64,000 bases of DNA. Source: Hyphomonas sediminis (lineage in GTDB: Bacteria; Pseudomonadota; Alphaproteobacteria; Caulobacterales; Hyphomonadaceae). This document shows, one piece after another, positions 1-8,900 of the stretch (its first letter is position 1; the number at the start of each line of letters is the position of its first letter). A program made the position numbers and the translations under genes. The stretch is taken from positions 3,348,001-3,412,000 of the forward strand of contig NZ_JAIEZP010000001.1 in the NCBI RefSeq assembly GCF_019679475.1. The letters run 5' to 3'. The notes beneath the pieces were generated by a model. It worked only from the letters and a program-made list of their open reading frames with translations. It was not told the DNA's origin and did no database searches.

Positions 1-28
1 CGCCGCCGAAGCGAGCAGAAACCGGGCC

Positions 29-955
29 TCAGCGCCGCGCAGCCAGGATGTCCTTTGCCTGGGCGGTGTCGCGGTGCATCTGCTCGATCATCGCGTCCAG
101 CGACGGGAATTTCAGCTCCGGGCGCAGATAGGTGATCAGCTGCACCTCGACACGCTGGCCGTAAATCTCGCGGTCAAAGTCGAAGATGAAGGTTTCCAGC
201 AGCGGATCGCGCAGGCCGGTGGTCGGCGTGCGGCCGAAATTGGCCACCCCGTCACGCCAGTTGTCTTCGCCTTCAATCCGCAGGCGCACGGCATAAACGC
301 CGTATTTGGGATGGATCAGGTCGCCCAGCGCCATGTTCGCGGTCGGGAAACCAAACTTCCGGCCGTTCTTTTCGCCCGGCTCGACAATGCCATCTGCCAC
401 CCAGGGCTGGCCCAGCATGTCTGCGGCCAGGCCCGGTTCACCGGCGACCAGCGCCTGGCGGATCGCGGTGGACGAGGCCTTGACGCCCTGCGCGGCGATT
501 TCCTCGACGATGGTAACACCGAAGCCGAGCGCTCGGCCAAGGCTGGCGAGGCGCTGGGCATGGCCCATGCGGCCACGGCCAAAGCGGTAGTCGAAGCCGA
601 CCGAGACATGCGAAACGCCGAGCCCGTCGACCAGCACATGACGGACGAAGCCTTCATCCGTCATGGCGGCCATTTCGCCATTGAACGGCAACTCGAACAC
701 ATCATCGGCGCCGGCGGCGAGGATCATGGAATTACGGCGTTCGGGCCGCAGGATGCGGAATGGCGGGTCGCCAGGGCGGAAATAGGCGCGCGGCGGCGGC
801 TCGAAGGTCGCCACCGAGAACTTTCCATGCCCGGCATTGCGGGCGGCCTCCATCACGGCGCGGTGGCCGGCATGAAGACCGTCAAAATTGCCGAGCGCAA
901 CCGATGCGCCCCGCGCCGCGGCGGGAAGCCCGCGATATTCCGCATAAACGGCCAT
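29..955 (-). CDS. ribF: Bifunctional riboflavin kinase / FAD synthetase
   Basis: Makes FMN from riboflavin and then FAD from FMN in the cytoplasm. The 308-residue length is normal for a bacterial RibF. The nucleotidyltransferase half carries GNFDGLHAGH at residues 22-31 and a STAIR motif near residue 162. The C-terminal riboflavin kinase half carries GRKFGFPTAN near residue 200. Its ATG shares one base with the TAA of the upstream MaoC gene (TAATG), so the two are probably translationally coupled. The identification is secure from the motifs alone. Confidence 0.96.
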   Translation of the reverse strand: MAVYAEYRGLPAAARGASVALGNFDGLHAGHRAVMEAARNAGHGKFSVATFEPPPRAYFRPGDPPFRILRPERRNSMILAAGADDVFELPFNGEMAAMTDEGFVRHVLVDGLGVSHVSVGFDYRFGRGRMGHAQRLASLGRALGFGVTIVEEIAAQGVKASSTAIRQALVAGEPGLAADMLGQPWVADGIVEPGEKNGRKFGFPTANMALGDLIHPKYGVYAVRLRIEGEDNWRDGVANFGRTPTTGLRDPLLETFIFDFDREIYGQRVEVQLITYLRPELKFPSLDAMIEQMHRDTAQAKDILAARR

Positions 956-1386
956 TACTTCTCCCGGCTGGGCGCCACGACGTCAGCTTCCCCGGTGATG
1001 ACGCGCTTGCCCTCGACAATACACTCGACCTTCAGCGTCACGCGGTTGCCGCGGTCCTGCTTCTCGGCCACCTCGGCGCGCACGGTCACCGTGTCGCCGA
1101 TATGGACCGGGCGCTTGAAGCGCATCGACAGGCCCACAAAGATCGCGCCGGGGCCCGGCAGGTTGTTGCCGAGGATGCCGGAGATATAGCTCGCCGTCAG
1201 CGCGCCATGGGCGATCCGCTTGCCGAAGATGGTCTTGGCCGCGAACTCGTCCGACATGTGCAGCGGATTATAGTCGCCGGAAACCTCGGCGAAGCGCTGG
1301 ATGTCGTTCTCCGTGATCGTGTGCACGGTCTCGTGCGACTGGCCGATCTGGAGGTCTTCATACTTGTAACCGTCAAACTGGGTCAT
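955..1386 (-). CDS. MaoC-family (R)-enoyl-CoA hydratase-like protein
   Basis: A hot-dog-fold dehydratase of 143 residues, likely to hydrate enoyl-CoA or a related acyl-CoA. The hydratase-2 catalytic pair is visible as D38 and H43 in SGDYNPLH, followed by the usual AHGAL segment. I chose the ATG at 1386 because an in-frame extension to 1449 adds a Cys/Pro-rich stretch unlike the family. It sits directly upstream of ribF with a one-base overlap, although no metabolic link between them is obvious. Substrate (PhaJ-like or other) cannot be set from sequence. Confidence 0.9.
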   Translation of the reverse strand: MTQFDGYKYEDLQIGQSHETVHTITENDIQRFAEVSGDYNPLHMSDEFAAKTIFGKRIAHGALTASYISGILGNNLPGPGAIFVGLSMRFKRPVHIGDTVTVRAEVAEKQDRGNRVTLKVECIVEGKRVITGEADVVAPSREK

Positions 1387-1489
1387 GCAGCCGGGTTTCT
1401 CCCTGATTCCTGTCTGAATTCCGTTACACGGGGCCGCGCAATCCGTCACCCCCGCTCGCCTGTCAGGCGGGCTGGGGCGGGCCGGCTGC

Positions 1490-2341
1490 CTACCATCTGA
1501 GCCCTGTCATCGCGTAAGTTGCCTCTTCACCGTAATCTGCAAGCAGATCGGTCACTTCCGCCTGGAAATTTGCGCCATGCTGCTTGAGGCCGGTGCCGAC
1601 ATAAAGGCTGTGGAAACCGTGGGTGCGGGCGCCGCGCACATCGGTCGCCGGGCTGTCGCCAATGCAGAGCACATTCTTCGGCGGCGCGCCCATCTGGGCC
1701 ACGCGCTCCAGCGCCAGGTGATAGATCGGCGAATAGGGCTTGCCGGGATAGATCACCTTGCCGCCCAGATCCTCATACACATCCGCCAGCGCCCCGGCGC
1801 ACCAGTAGAGCTGGCCGCCCACGCGCACCTGCTTGTCCGGATTGGCGCACAGCATTGGCAGGCCGCGCTGGACCGCGCCGCGCAGCTCCTCGCGGTATTG
1901 TTCGGGCTGGTCGTTCTCCATGTCCCGCAGGCCGATACACAGCAGAAGGTCTGCCTTCTCGCTGTCCTCGAATTTCAGGCCGAGGCCTTCATACAGGAAC
2001 CGGTCATGCTCCCAGCCCTCATTGCCGCCAAGGCGCCAGACGGTCATGTCGCGGTGACGGGCCAGCTCGAACCGGGTCGCATCGCCTGAGGAAACGCACG
2101 CATCGAACGACGCGCGCGGCACGCCCAGCGGTTCGAAATAGCGGATCACCTGCGCCTCGGGCACCGGCGCATTGGTGATCAGGCACACCCGCCCGCCACC
2201 TGCCCGGAACTTCACCAGCGCGTCGCACGCCTCGGTGAAGGCCGCGCGGCCATTATGGATGACGCCCCAGACGTCGCAGAGGATGGTGTCATACTGGCCG
2301 GCAAGCTCGGAGAGGCCGGTCGGGAAGGATGGTGCTTTCAT
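1490..2341 (-). CDS. HAD-superfamily class IIA hydrolase (TIGR01459-like)
   Basis: A cytoplasmic phosphatase of the NagD/class IIA HAD type, 283 residues. The nucleophile motif is DVWGVIHNG starting at residue 23, and the metal-binding motif CIGDSPATDVRGA lies near residue 236. The cap domain lies between them, as expected for class IIA. Alphaproteobacteria carry a conserved member of this subfamily (TIGR01459), and the DVWGV form of the first motif fits it. The substrate is unknown. It is the first gene of a minus-strand run that continues into the MaoC gene and ribF after about 100 bases. Confidence 0.88.
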   Translation of the reverse strand: MKAPSFPTGLSELAGQYDTILCDVWGVIHNGRAAFTEACDALVKFRAGGGRVCLITNAPVPEAQVIRYFEPLGVPRASFDACVSSGDATRFELARHRDMTVWRLGGNEGWEHDRFLYEGLGLKFEDSEKADLLLCIGLRDMENDQPEQYREELRGAVQRGLPMLCANPDKQVRVGGQLYWCAGALADVYEDLGGKVIYPGKPYSPIYHLALERVAQMGAPPKNVLCIGDSPATDVRGARTHGFHSLYVGTGLKQHGANFQAEVTDLLADYGEEATYAMTGLRW

Positions 2342-2374
2342 GGTCCAGCGAGCTAGGCCGGACGCCGGGCCGGG

Positions 2375-2911
2375 TCAATCACCGATGCCGCAGGCGGAGG
2401 CCGGCAGCGGGTTCAGCTGCCACAGCGTCGCGGTGGGAATGGATACAGATTGCGGCAGGAAACACCCCCTCAGGCGCCAGCGGGCACCGGGCGAATCCTC
2501 CGTCATCAGGCTGGCGTCATACTCGCAGGACAAAAGGCTTGCCGGATGGCTGGCCGGGCTGCCCAGCTCGGCATTGATCAGCATGTGATAGGAGCCAGTC
2601 GGCACAGACACCGCGCTCGCCTCCACCACGCCATAGTCGCAGCTTTCCACCAGCGCGTAGGTGCCGTCCGGCTGGCGCAGTGAGGGCGTCAGCGGCGCAT
2701 TGATCATCAGGTCCAGCAGCAGCGGCTTGCCCTCTACGATCGGGTCCAGCACTTCAGGCGGCAGGCCTTCGCTGGGCGCATGTGGCAGGCTTGCCGAGAG
2801 GCGGACGAAACCGTCCTCCTCCGGCGCGATCGGCGCTTCGGCGAACGCAGCGGGCAACGCCGCCAGCGCGACCACCAATCCAAGCCCCAGCAATCCGGCA
2901 GATCCACGCAT
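2375..2911 (-). CDS. Secreted hypothetical protein
   Basis: A 178-residue protein that I do not recognise. It begins with a clear Sec signal peptide (hydrophobic core GLLGLGLVVALAALPAAF, predicted cleavage after AFA). The mature part has several cysteines (ESCDYG, LLSCEYD, RGCFLP, ASACGIG), consistent with disulfides in the periplasm. The ATG at 2911 is preceded by a strong AAGGAGGG ribosome-binding site. It lies 33 bases upstream of the HAD gene on the same strand, so co-transcription is possible. Confidence 0.75.
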   Translation of the reverse strand: MRGSAGLLGLGLVVALAALPAAFAEAPIAPEEDGFVRLSASLPHAPSEGLPPEVLDPIVEGKPLLLDLMINAPLTPSLRQPDGTYALVESCDYGVVEASAVSVPTGSYHMLINAELGSPASHPASLLSCEYDASLMTEDSPGARWRLRGCFLPQSVSIPTATLWQLNPLPASACGIGD

Positions 2912-3018
2912 GACCGTCCCTCCTTGTCAGTGCAAGGATCAGGGAGCCTGCAAATTCCGGCAGAATCAAGACGGGCCCGAAGGCCCGCCAGATCTCAGCC
3001 CGTAAGGGTCAAAGACGA

Positions 3019-4248
3019 TCAGTGATAGTTCGACAGCCGCTCGATCAGCTCGCGCGGGGGCGCGGTGTCTTCCATCAGGGAGGACTTGATCGGGCGCGGC
3101 GCGCTGAACACATGGCCCTGGCCGAAGGGAATCTCGAACTCGAGAATCTCGACGACGCTGGCCTCGTCTTCCATCTTCTCCGCGATCAGCATGATGCCGT
3201 AACGCGAGAACGCCGCGCCAACTTCATTCGACGCCAGCTTGCGGTTCAGCGCCGTCAGCGGGCGCGGGCCATTGGGATCGCGCAGCTGGTCGACCAGTTG
3301 GCTGCCATTGACCTTCACGAAGCGCACGCCCGCTGCCTGCAGGCGCGGCAGGTCGAGGTCGAGGCCGGTCACATGGTCGATGGAGAAGCGGAAACCGAGC
3401 GCGGTCAGCTTGTCCATATTGGCGCGCATCGCAGGCGAGCGCTGCTCGAACCGGTCGGCCCGGATCTCGAAGATCACCGAACCGGAGAGGTCGCGGTTTT
3501 CCATCATGAATTCGAGGAACATCGGGAAGAAGGTCGGGTCTTCCAGCGAAATCGACGAGATGTTGCAGAACACGCCGACGCGGCGATCCCGCTCGGCCAG
3601 GCGCCGGACGATCTGCACGCAGCGGAACAGCATGAAATTGTCGATGATGCCCATCAGGTTGGCGCGGCGGGCCGCGTCCAGGAAGTCTGCGGGCGTAATG
3701 TGGCTGCCATCGGGGCGGCGCAGGCGGGTGAAGCCTTCATAGAAGGTGACGCGGCGATTGGGCAACGACACGATCGGCTGCAGGTGCAGGTCCACCCGGC
3801 CATCTTTCAGCGCGTCGCGCACATCGCGCAGGGCGGCGTCTTCGGTCGGCTGCACGCGGGCCAGCGCCGAGCTGTCGGTCAGGCGCGTCTCGAAGCTGCG
3901 GTTCAGCTTGTCGATCAGCCCTTCGAGCTGGCGCATCTCGTTGACCAGCGCGTCGCGGCGCTCGGTCAGCTCGATCTTCACGGTTTCCTCAAGCGCCTCG
4001 GTGCGGGCATCCATGACGTTCATGCGGCGGCCGGTCTCGGTGACCTCACGCTCCACGCCTTCAATGCGCTGCTCGACGCGTTTCGCCATCATCGACGAAC
4101 GGACCATGACATGGATCTGGGTGAGCACGGCCGACAGCACCGCTCCGCCCGCGATCGACAGGGGCAGGCCCACCGTCGTGAACGTGTAGAGGCCATAGCC
4201 GGCCCCCGCGCCCGCGGCGAGATAGAGGAGGAGCAAGAAAAAAGTCAT
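3019..4248 (-). CDS. tipF: TipF-like membrane EAL-domain protein (flagellum positioning)
   Basis: A 409-residue protein with two N-terminal hydrophobic segments (residues about 1-25 and 28-48), a charged coiled-coil region (about 55-130) and a C-terminal EAL-type domain (about 150-400). This architecture matches Caulobacter TipF, a c-di-GMP-binding factor that marks the flagellar pole. The EAL signature is degenerate: the usual E-A-L site reads YEGF, and other metal ligands look replaced (KVNG, AEKME). That argues for c-di-GMP binding rather than hydrolysis. No flagellar genes are adjacent. The start is supported by the membrane segment but the ribosome-binding site is weak. Confidence 0.8.
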   Translation of the reverse strand: MTFFLLLLYLAAGAGAGYGLYTFTTVGLPLSIAGGAVLSAVLTQIHVMVRSSMMAKRVEQRIEGVEREVTETGRRMNVMDARTEALEETVKIELTERRDALVNEMRQLEGLIDKLNRSFETRLTDSSALARVQPTEDAALRDVRDALKDGRVDLHLQPIVSLPNRRVTFYEGFTRLRRPDGSHITPADFLDAARRANLMGIIDNFMLFRCVQIVRRLAERDRRVGVFCNISSISLEDPTFFPMFLEFMMENRDLSGSVIFEIRADRFEQRSPAMRANMDKLTALGFRFSIDHVTGLDLDLPRLQAAGVRFVKVNGSQLVDQLRDPNGPRPLTALNRKLASNEVGAAFSRYGIMLIAEKMEDEASVVEILEFEIPFGQGHVFSAPRPIKSSLMEDTAPPRELIERLSNYH

Positions 4249-4593
4249 CCGGTCAGCACCCGCAAACAGCCCATCAATCTTAACAATACGGCGAAATTAG
4301 TTAACGAAATGCTGGGAATTGTATTGATTTGCGTCTCCTTACAAGCCGGGCGCAAACCGTTGCAATTCAGCCACATTCGCCCTTTGCCTGATGTTCTGGC
4401 TACAGATCGCGCGTGGACACGTTCGTTTCCAAAGGTTAACCAGGAGACACACCCTGTATTGAGCGCAACCGGTCCGCGGCCAGTGCTGGCCGGAGCGGGG
4501 GCGATCTCGGGGGAGACTGGGGCCCTGCCCACAAGGCGGGGCCCCGTCGTTCCCTCGGAAGAGACGGGCGCTCCCTGAAAACAGACAGGATTT
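4249..4593. other. Intergenic region upstream of tipF
   Basis: No convincing gene lies here. The tipF-proximal part is AT-rich and holds two TTAA boxes at 4280-4283 and 4301-4304, 17 bases apart. The distal part holds a GC-rich hairpin at 4519-4545. Open frames crossing this stretch have coding-unlike composition and no ribosome-binding site. Confidence 0.5.
4519..4545 (-). terminator. Possible terminator of the FAH-family gene
   Basis: An inverted repeat GGGGCCCTGCC-N5-GGCGGGGCCCC lies about 50 bases downstream of the stop of the minus-strand FAH gene. It has a strong GC stem but no U-tract, so intrinsic termination is only likely, not certain. Confidence 0.45.
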
Positions 4594-5427
4594 TCAACCG
4601 ATTCGCATCGTGTCAGGCTCGGGAACGATCTCGTTCTCGATGTGGCCCAGTCCGTCGATCTCGATGCGTACACGGTCACCTGCCTTCAGCCATTTCGGCG
4701 GATCGAAGCCCGCCCCGACCCCCGCCGGCGTTCCGGTGAAGATCACATCTCCGGGCTCCAGCGTAAAGGCCGCCGTCAGATGTTCTATCTGCGCCGGAAT
4801 GTCGTGAATCATGTCGCGCACACGCCCGGACTGGCGCTGCTCGCCGTTCACGAAGCTGCGTACTTCCAGGTTTGGCAAGTCCTCGATCTCGTCGGGCGTG
4901 ACCAGCGCCGGGCCAAACGGCGCGTGCGTGTCAAAGCCCTTTCCCATGATCATCGTCTGGCTGGCCTTCTGCCAGTCGCGCACCGAATAATCGCAACCGA
5001 TACAAAAGCCTGCGACGATCTCCCAGGCCCGCGCGCGGGGCACATGCCGGCCATGCTTGCCGATCACGATCACCAGTTCACCCTCATAATCGAGCTGGCT
5101 GGACACCTTCGGCAGGTGCACGGGTGCGAAGGGGTGGTTCACGGCCGTGGCCTGCTTGTTGAACCATTTCTGCACTTCCGGTTTGGCCGTGTTGATGAAG
5201 CTGACGCTCTCTGCGGCATGGGCGGCGTAGTTGACACCTATCCCCAGAATTTTTCGGGGCGCGGGCACCGGCGCCAGCAGCGTGACCACGCTGAGGGCCA
5301 GCGGCGCGCCCCGTTCATGCCCCTGCAGCGCCTCAACGAAGCTGTTGCCCGCAACAGGCACGACTGTATCGCCCTCGAGATGGCCGAACCGGACCTGCCC
5401 TTCAGCCTCAAATCTCACAAGCCGCAT
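4594..5427 (-). CDS. Fumarylacetoacetate hydrolase family protein
   Basis: A 277-residue enzyme of the FAH fold, which cleaves or decarboxylates beta-diketo acids in aromatic or sugar-acid catabolism. Diagnostic segments are LDYEGELVIVIGKHG (metal-binding Glu residues), GCDYSVRDWQ, GKGFDTHAPFGP and the terminal GDVIFTGTPAGVGAG. The start ATG is preceded by AGGAGAG. Members of this family include 2-hydroxyhepta-diene-dioate isomerases, ureidoglycolate lyase-like enzymes and acylpyruvases. The sequence alone does not separate these, and no pathway neighbours help. Confidence 0.9.
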   Translation of the reverse strand: MRLVRFEAEGQVRFGHLEGDTVVPVAGNSFVEALQGHERGAPLALSVVTLLAPVPAPRKILGIGVNYAAHAAESVSFINTAKPEVQKWFNKQATAVNHPFAPVHLPKVSSQLDYEGELVIVIGKHGRHVPRARAWEIVAGFCIGCDYSVRDWQKASQTMIMGKGFDTHAPFGPALVTPDEIEDLPNLEVRSFVNGEQRQSGRVRDMIHDIPAQIEHLTAAFTLEPGDVIFTGTPAGVGAGFDPPKWLKAGDRVRIEIDGLGHIENEIVPEPDTMRIG

Positions 5428-5537
5428 ACGTTACTCTCCTGTCACACATGTTCCCAAAGAAGATTGCGCGGTGTTCATCTCGCGTTGTGGACCGCTTTGG
5501 CAAGGGCTAGGGAGGGGGCGAGTAGAGGGGTAGCCAT

Positions 5538-7199
5538 ATGCAACTTGGCGTGCGCGCGCAGGAAAGTTCACTGAGCGAAGTGTTTGCGCCGGGCGAACGC
5601 CTGCGCATGCCCCATTACCAGCGCAGCTATTCCTGGGGCGACCGCGAAGCGCTCGACCTGCTGGGCGACCTGATCGACGCCATGGACGCCGCCATTGCCC
5701 ACTTCATCGGCGCGCTGGTCTTCGTGAATGGCGATGAGCCCGGCGAGCTTGAGATCGTCGACGGCCAGCAGCGCCTCACTACGCTCACCATCCTGCTCTG
5801 CGTCCTGCGCGACCTGGAAACGGACGAAGCCCGCTCCAGGGCGCTGCACAAGCTGATCGCGGATGAAGACCGCCCGCTGCTCGGCGAAGGCGCCAACTGG
5901 CGCATTGCCCTCAACTATGATGTCGGCGCCTTCTTCCGCGACTCGATCCAGACGCCCGGCGCCACGCTGAAACTCGACAACGAGCCCGGCGAAAGCGAAA
6001 GCCAGCAGAAGATCATCGCCAACGCCGCCGCTTTCTATCGCGAGCTGCGCGACATGCCGGCCGAGCGCCGCCGCGCGCTGGCCGATGTTGTCACCGGCGG
6101 CTGCGCGCTGGTGCGCGTCGTGGTCGACAACAAGGACCAGGGCTTCAAGGTGTTCCGCGTGCTGAACACACGCGGCAAGGAGCCCGGCGCCCATGACATC
6201 ATCAAGACCGAGCTGTTCCAGCGCGCCAAGTTCACCACCGCAGAGGCAAACGCCTATGCCGAGCGCTGGGCCGAGCATGAAGCCCTGCTGGGCGGCGGCG
6301 CCTTCGACGACCTCTTGCGCCAGATCCGCGTGATCCATGACCGCTCGCCCAAGGGCGATCTCTATGCCGGTTTCCAGAAAGCGGTGCTCAACAAGATCGA
6401 CCCGCGCAAATTCCTTGACGAGATGCTGCCCAATTATGTCGCCGCGTTCCGCATTGCCGAAACCGGGCAGGACACGCTGGGCATGGGCGCGCCGCAAAGC
6501 GTGCTCAACAGCATCAACCAGCTGCGCGCACTGGAACACAAGACCTGGCGTGCCCCGGCCATCCAGTTCATCGTCGAGCGCGGGCTGACCGATCCCAAAG
6601 CGCCCGAATTCTTCGCCGGTCTCGAACGCGTCTCCTACATCTCGCAGGTGATGGTGCAGGAGCGGGAAGCACGCAACAAGAAGCTCGCCCGTATCACCGA
6701 GGCCGTGCGCAACGACCGCGTGCTGTTTGCCAAGTCCGGCCCGCTCTCGGTCAGCCGGGATGAAGCGCGCAAGCTGCGCGACCGGCTCACCACACGTTTC
6801 GGCACCTATGGCCAGCGCCGCGCGATTGCTCTGCGCCTGTGCGCGGCCATCGCCGGCGGGCGCACCATTCCGCCGGAATCGGACGCAACGGTCGAGCACG
6901 TCCTGCCGCGCAACCCGCCCGAGGACAGCCACTGGATGATCACCTGGCCCGACCCGGTGAAGCGCCGCGAACAGTGCGACACGATCGGCAATTTCGTTCT
7001 GCTCACGAACAAGGTGAACCAGAAGGCCGACCGGCTGGACTACCGCGCCAAGAAGGAAATCTACTTCAACGGTGGCGGCGGGCAGGAGTTTGCCCTGACG
7101 CGCGACCTGATGGAGCAGGACGCCTGGACCTCCGATGTCGTCCGCCGCCGCACCGAGATGCTGGCCGACATTCTCATGCAGACCTGGGGCCTTGCCTGA
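5538..7199 (+). CDS. DUF262-DUF1524 protein (GmrSD/SspE-like nuclease candidate)
   Basis: A single 553-residue chain joining an N-terminal DUF262 domain to a C-terminal DUF1524 HNH-type domain. DUF262 shows PHYQRSYSW (residues 25-33) and the nucleotide-sensing motif DGQQRLTT (75-82). DUF1524 shows VEHVLPRNP (His454) and IGNFVLLTNKVNQKADR near residue 483. This fused layout is that of GmrSD type IV restriction enzymes and of SspE/BrxU-type defence nucleases that attack modified phage DNA. No dnd, ssp, brx or other restriction genes are adjacent, and base composition matches the surroundings. A role in defence is therefore inferred from family only. The start has a GAGGGG ribosome-binding site. 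Confidence 0.88.
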   Translation: MQLGVRAQESSLSEVFAPGERLRMPHYQRSYSWGDREALDLLGDLIDAMDAAIAHFIGALVFVNGDEPGELEIVDGQQRLTTLTILLCVLRDLETDEARSRALHKLIADEDRPLLGEGANWRIALNYDVGAFFRDSIQTPGATLKLDNEPGESESQQKIIANAAAFYRELRDMPAERRRALADVVTGGCALVRVVVDNKDQGFKVFRVLNTRGKEPGAHDIIKTELFQRAKFTTAEANAYAERWAEHEALLGGGAFDDLLRQIRVIHDRSPKGDLYAGFQKAVLNKIDPRKFLDEMLPNYVAAFRIAETGQDTLGMGAPQSVLNSINQLRALEHKTWRAPAIQFIVERGLTDPKAPEFFAGLERVSYISQVMVQEREARNKKLARITEAVRNDRVLFAKSGPLSVSRDEARKLRDRLTTRFGTYGQRRAIALRLCAAIAGGRTIPPESDATVEHVLPRNPPEDSHWMITWPDPVKRREQCDTIGNFVLLTNKVNQKADRLDYRAKKEIYFNGGGGQEFALTRDLMEQDAWTSDVVRRRTEMLADILMQTWGLA

Positions 7200-7217
7200 C
7201 AGCCCGCGAAGGCGGCT

Positions 7218-7742
7218 CTATTCCCCAATGCCCTTCTTCTGGATCGTCGGATGCACGTCATTGATGAGCATCAGCGCGGCTGAGCCGTAATACTTGCTGT
7301 AAGCCACGGTGAAGACGCCCGCCTCCACGCTGGGATCGGTGGCGACCCATTGCTGCGCCGTCTCGATGTCGGGCGTGTTGAGAATGAACAGCCCGCGCCG
7401 CCCGTCCTCGCCGCCCATCGGCCCGGCCAGCACGAGTTTCCCCTCCGCCGCCAGCCGCTCCATATTGGCAAAGTGCCCACGGAAGATTTCCGCCCGCGCG
7501 TCCTTGTCAGTCAGGGCGGCGTCCTGCGGCCCTGTCATCAGGATGGCCAGCACATAGGCGCGCATCCCCAGATCGTCCGCCCCCAGACGCTCGGCCAGCG
7601 CAGCGTCATATCCGGCAGGCGCTGAAATTGGCGCTAAAATTGGCGCAACCTCCGGCGGCGGCTCCCCCGTCGCCGTGCAACCGGGCAGGATGGCGGCGCA
7701 GCAAAGCAGCCCCGCAGAAGCAGACCGAATGGCAAAATGCAT
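7218..7742 (-). CDS. YciI-like domain lipoprotein
   Basis: A 174-residue predicted lipoprotein. The N-terminus has a hydrophobic stretch ending in the lipobox LPGC, then a Pro-rich linker. The remainder (about 60-165) resembles the YciI/dimeric alpha-beta barrel family, with a GPMGGEDGRRGLFIL segment and the expected His in RGHFANMERL. I chose the ATG at 7742, which has a GGGAGG ribosome-binding site; a longer frame to 7994 adds Arg-rich sequence ahead of the signal peptide. Enzymatic function is unknown. It converges on the DUF262-DUF1524 gene. Confidence 0.82.
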   Translation of the reverse strand: MHFAIRSASAGLLCCAAILPGCTATGEPPPEVAPILAPISAPAGYDAALAERLGADDLGMRAYVLAILMTGPQDAALTDKDARAEIFRGHFANMERLAAEGKLVLAGPMGGEDGRRGLFILNTPDIETAQQWVATDPSVEAGVFTVAYSKYYGSAALMLINDVHPTIQKKGIGE

Positions 7743-8132
7743 GAAACCCTCCCTCACAGGGCAGCAATCATGCGCCTCGCCTGCCCGGCTTTCAAGCCGC
7801 CAGCGATTGCGGCGCCAGACGCTCGCCTCCATGAGGCCATGCGCCGGTTCGCCCGCCCGTCCCGCATGAACCACGCCCGGCTCTGCACACGGATGGAGCG
7901 GATCGTTCCGCGCGCCGTCCAGCGTTGGTGCCGGGCCCGCGTTTTGGCCGCCTGCGCCTTTGCGGCGCCGGGCTGGCCGGGCTGGCCGGGGCATTTCCTG
8001 CCGCGAAAACCCGTGAAAAGGCCCCGGTGAGGCGGCATTCCCCTTACGGAACCCCTAGCGATTCTGACAGGCAGGCCCTAGCGTGCCGCCAGACAAAGAA
8101 ACCCGACCATGATCCAAAGAGGAGCGCCCGTC
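7743..8132. other. Divergent intergenic region, no gene seen
   Basis: About 390 bases separate the YciI-like lipoprotein from the SDR operon. Frames open on both strands here give Arg/Ala/Pro-rich products typical of high-GC shadows. The stretch presumably holds divergent promoters, but I see no clear consensus. A strong AAGAGGAG ribosome-binding site precedes the SDR start. Confidence 0.5.
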
Positions 8133-8900
8133 ATGAGCCTGTTCGATCTTTCCGGCAAAACCGCCATCATCACCGGCTCGTCGCGCGGCATTGGCCGGGC
8201 CATCGCCGAAGCCATGGCCGATCAGGGCGCCCGCGTCGTCATCTCCTCGCGCAAGCCCGGCCCGTGCGAGGAAGTCGCCGCCGAAATCAACAAGAAGCAT
8301 GGCGACGGCACCGCCATCGCCATCCCCGCCAACATCTCCTCGAAGGAAGAGCTTCAGGCGATGGTGGACGAGACCAACAAGAGCTTCGGCAAGATCGACA
8401 TCGTCGTCTGCAATGCGGCGTCCAACCCCTATTACGGCCCGATGTCCGGCATCGAGGACGACCAGTTCGCCAAGATCCTGCAGAACAACATCATCTCCAA
8501 CAACTGGCTGATCCAGATGTGTGCGCCCCAGATGCGCGAGCGCAAGGACGGCGCGGTGATCATCGTTTCGTCCATCGGCGGCCTGCGCGGCTCGCCCGTC
8601 ATCGGCGCCTACAACATCTCCAAGGCGGCAGACTTCCAGCTCGCCCGCAATCTCGCGGTCGAATTCGGCGTCGACAATATCCGCGTCAACTGCATCGCGC
8701 CCGGCCTGATCAAGACCGATTTCGCCAAGGCCCTCTGGGACAATCCGGACACGCTCAAACGCTCCCTCACCGGCACCCCGCTGAAGCGGATCGGCGAACC
8801 GGACGAGATTGCCGGCGCCGCCGTCTACCTCGCTTCGAAAGCGGGCGCCTACATGACCGGCCAGATGCTGGTCGTCGATGGCGGCGCAACGGTCAGCTGA
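8133..8900 (+). CDS. Short-chain dehydrogenase/reductase (SDR)
   Basis: A 255-residue classical SDR oxidoreductase. The cofactor motif TGSSRGIG is at residues 14-21, NAAS follows at the fourth strand, and the catalytic Tyr and Lys are in YNISK near 159-163, with the Ser in IVSSIGG. The C-terminal GQMLVVDGG is typical. The ATG at 8133 was preferred over the one at 8109 because it has AAGAGGAG at good spacing and starts at the usual family N-terminus. The stop overlaps the csaA-like start by one base (TGATG), so the three genes to 9741 form a coupled operon. Substrate unknown. Confidence 0.93.
   Translation: MSLFDLSGKTAIITGSSRGIGRAIAEAMADQGARVVISSRKPGPCEEVAAEINKKHGDGTAIAIPANISSKEELQAMVDETNKSFGKIDIVVCNAASNPYYGPMSGIEDDQFAKILQNNIISNNWLIQMCAPQMRERKDGAVIIVSSIGGLRGSPVIGAYNISKAADFQLARNLAVEFGVDNIRVNCIAPGLIKTDFAKALWDNPDTLKRSLTGTPLKRIGEPDEIAGAAVYLASKAGAYMTGQMLVVDGGATVS

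Noticed and set aside
74..1189. A 371-residue plus-strand frame over ribF and the MaoC gene
   Set aside because: The two minus-strand genes have full motifs, and this frame has none.
7925..8899. N-terminal extension of the csaA-like frame
   Set aside because: The extra residues are Arg/His-rich antisense-like translation of the SDR gene; the tRNA-binding domain begins at 8900.
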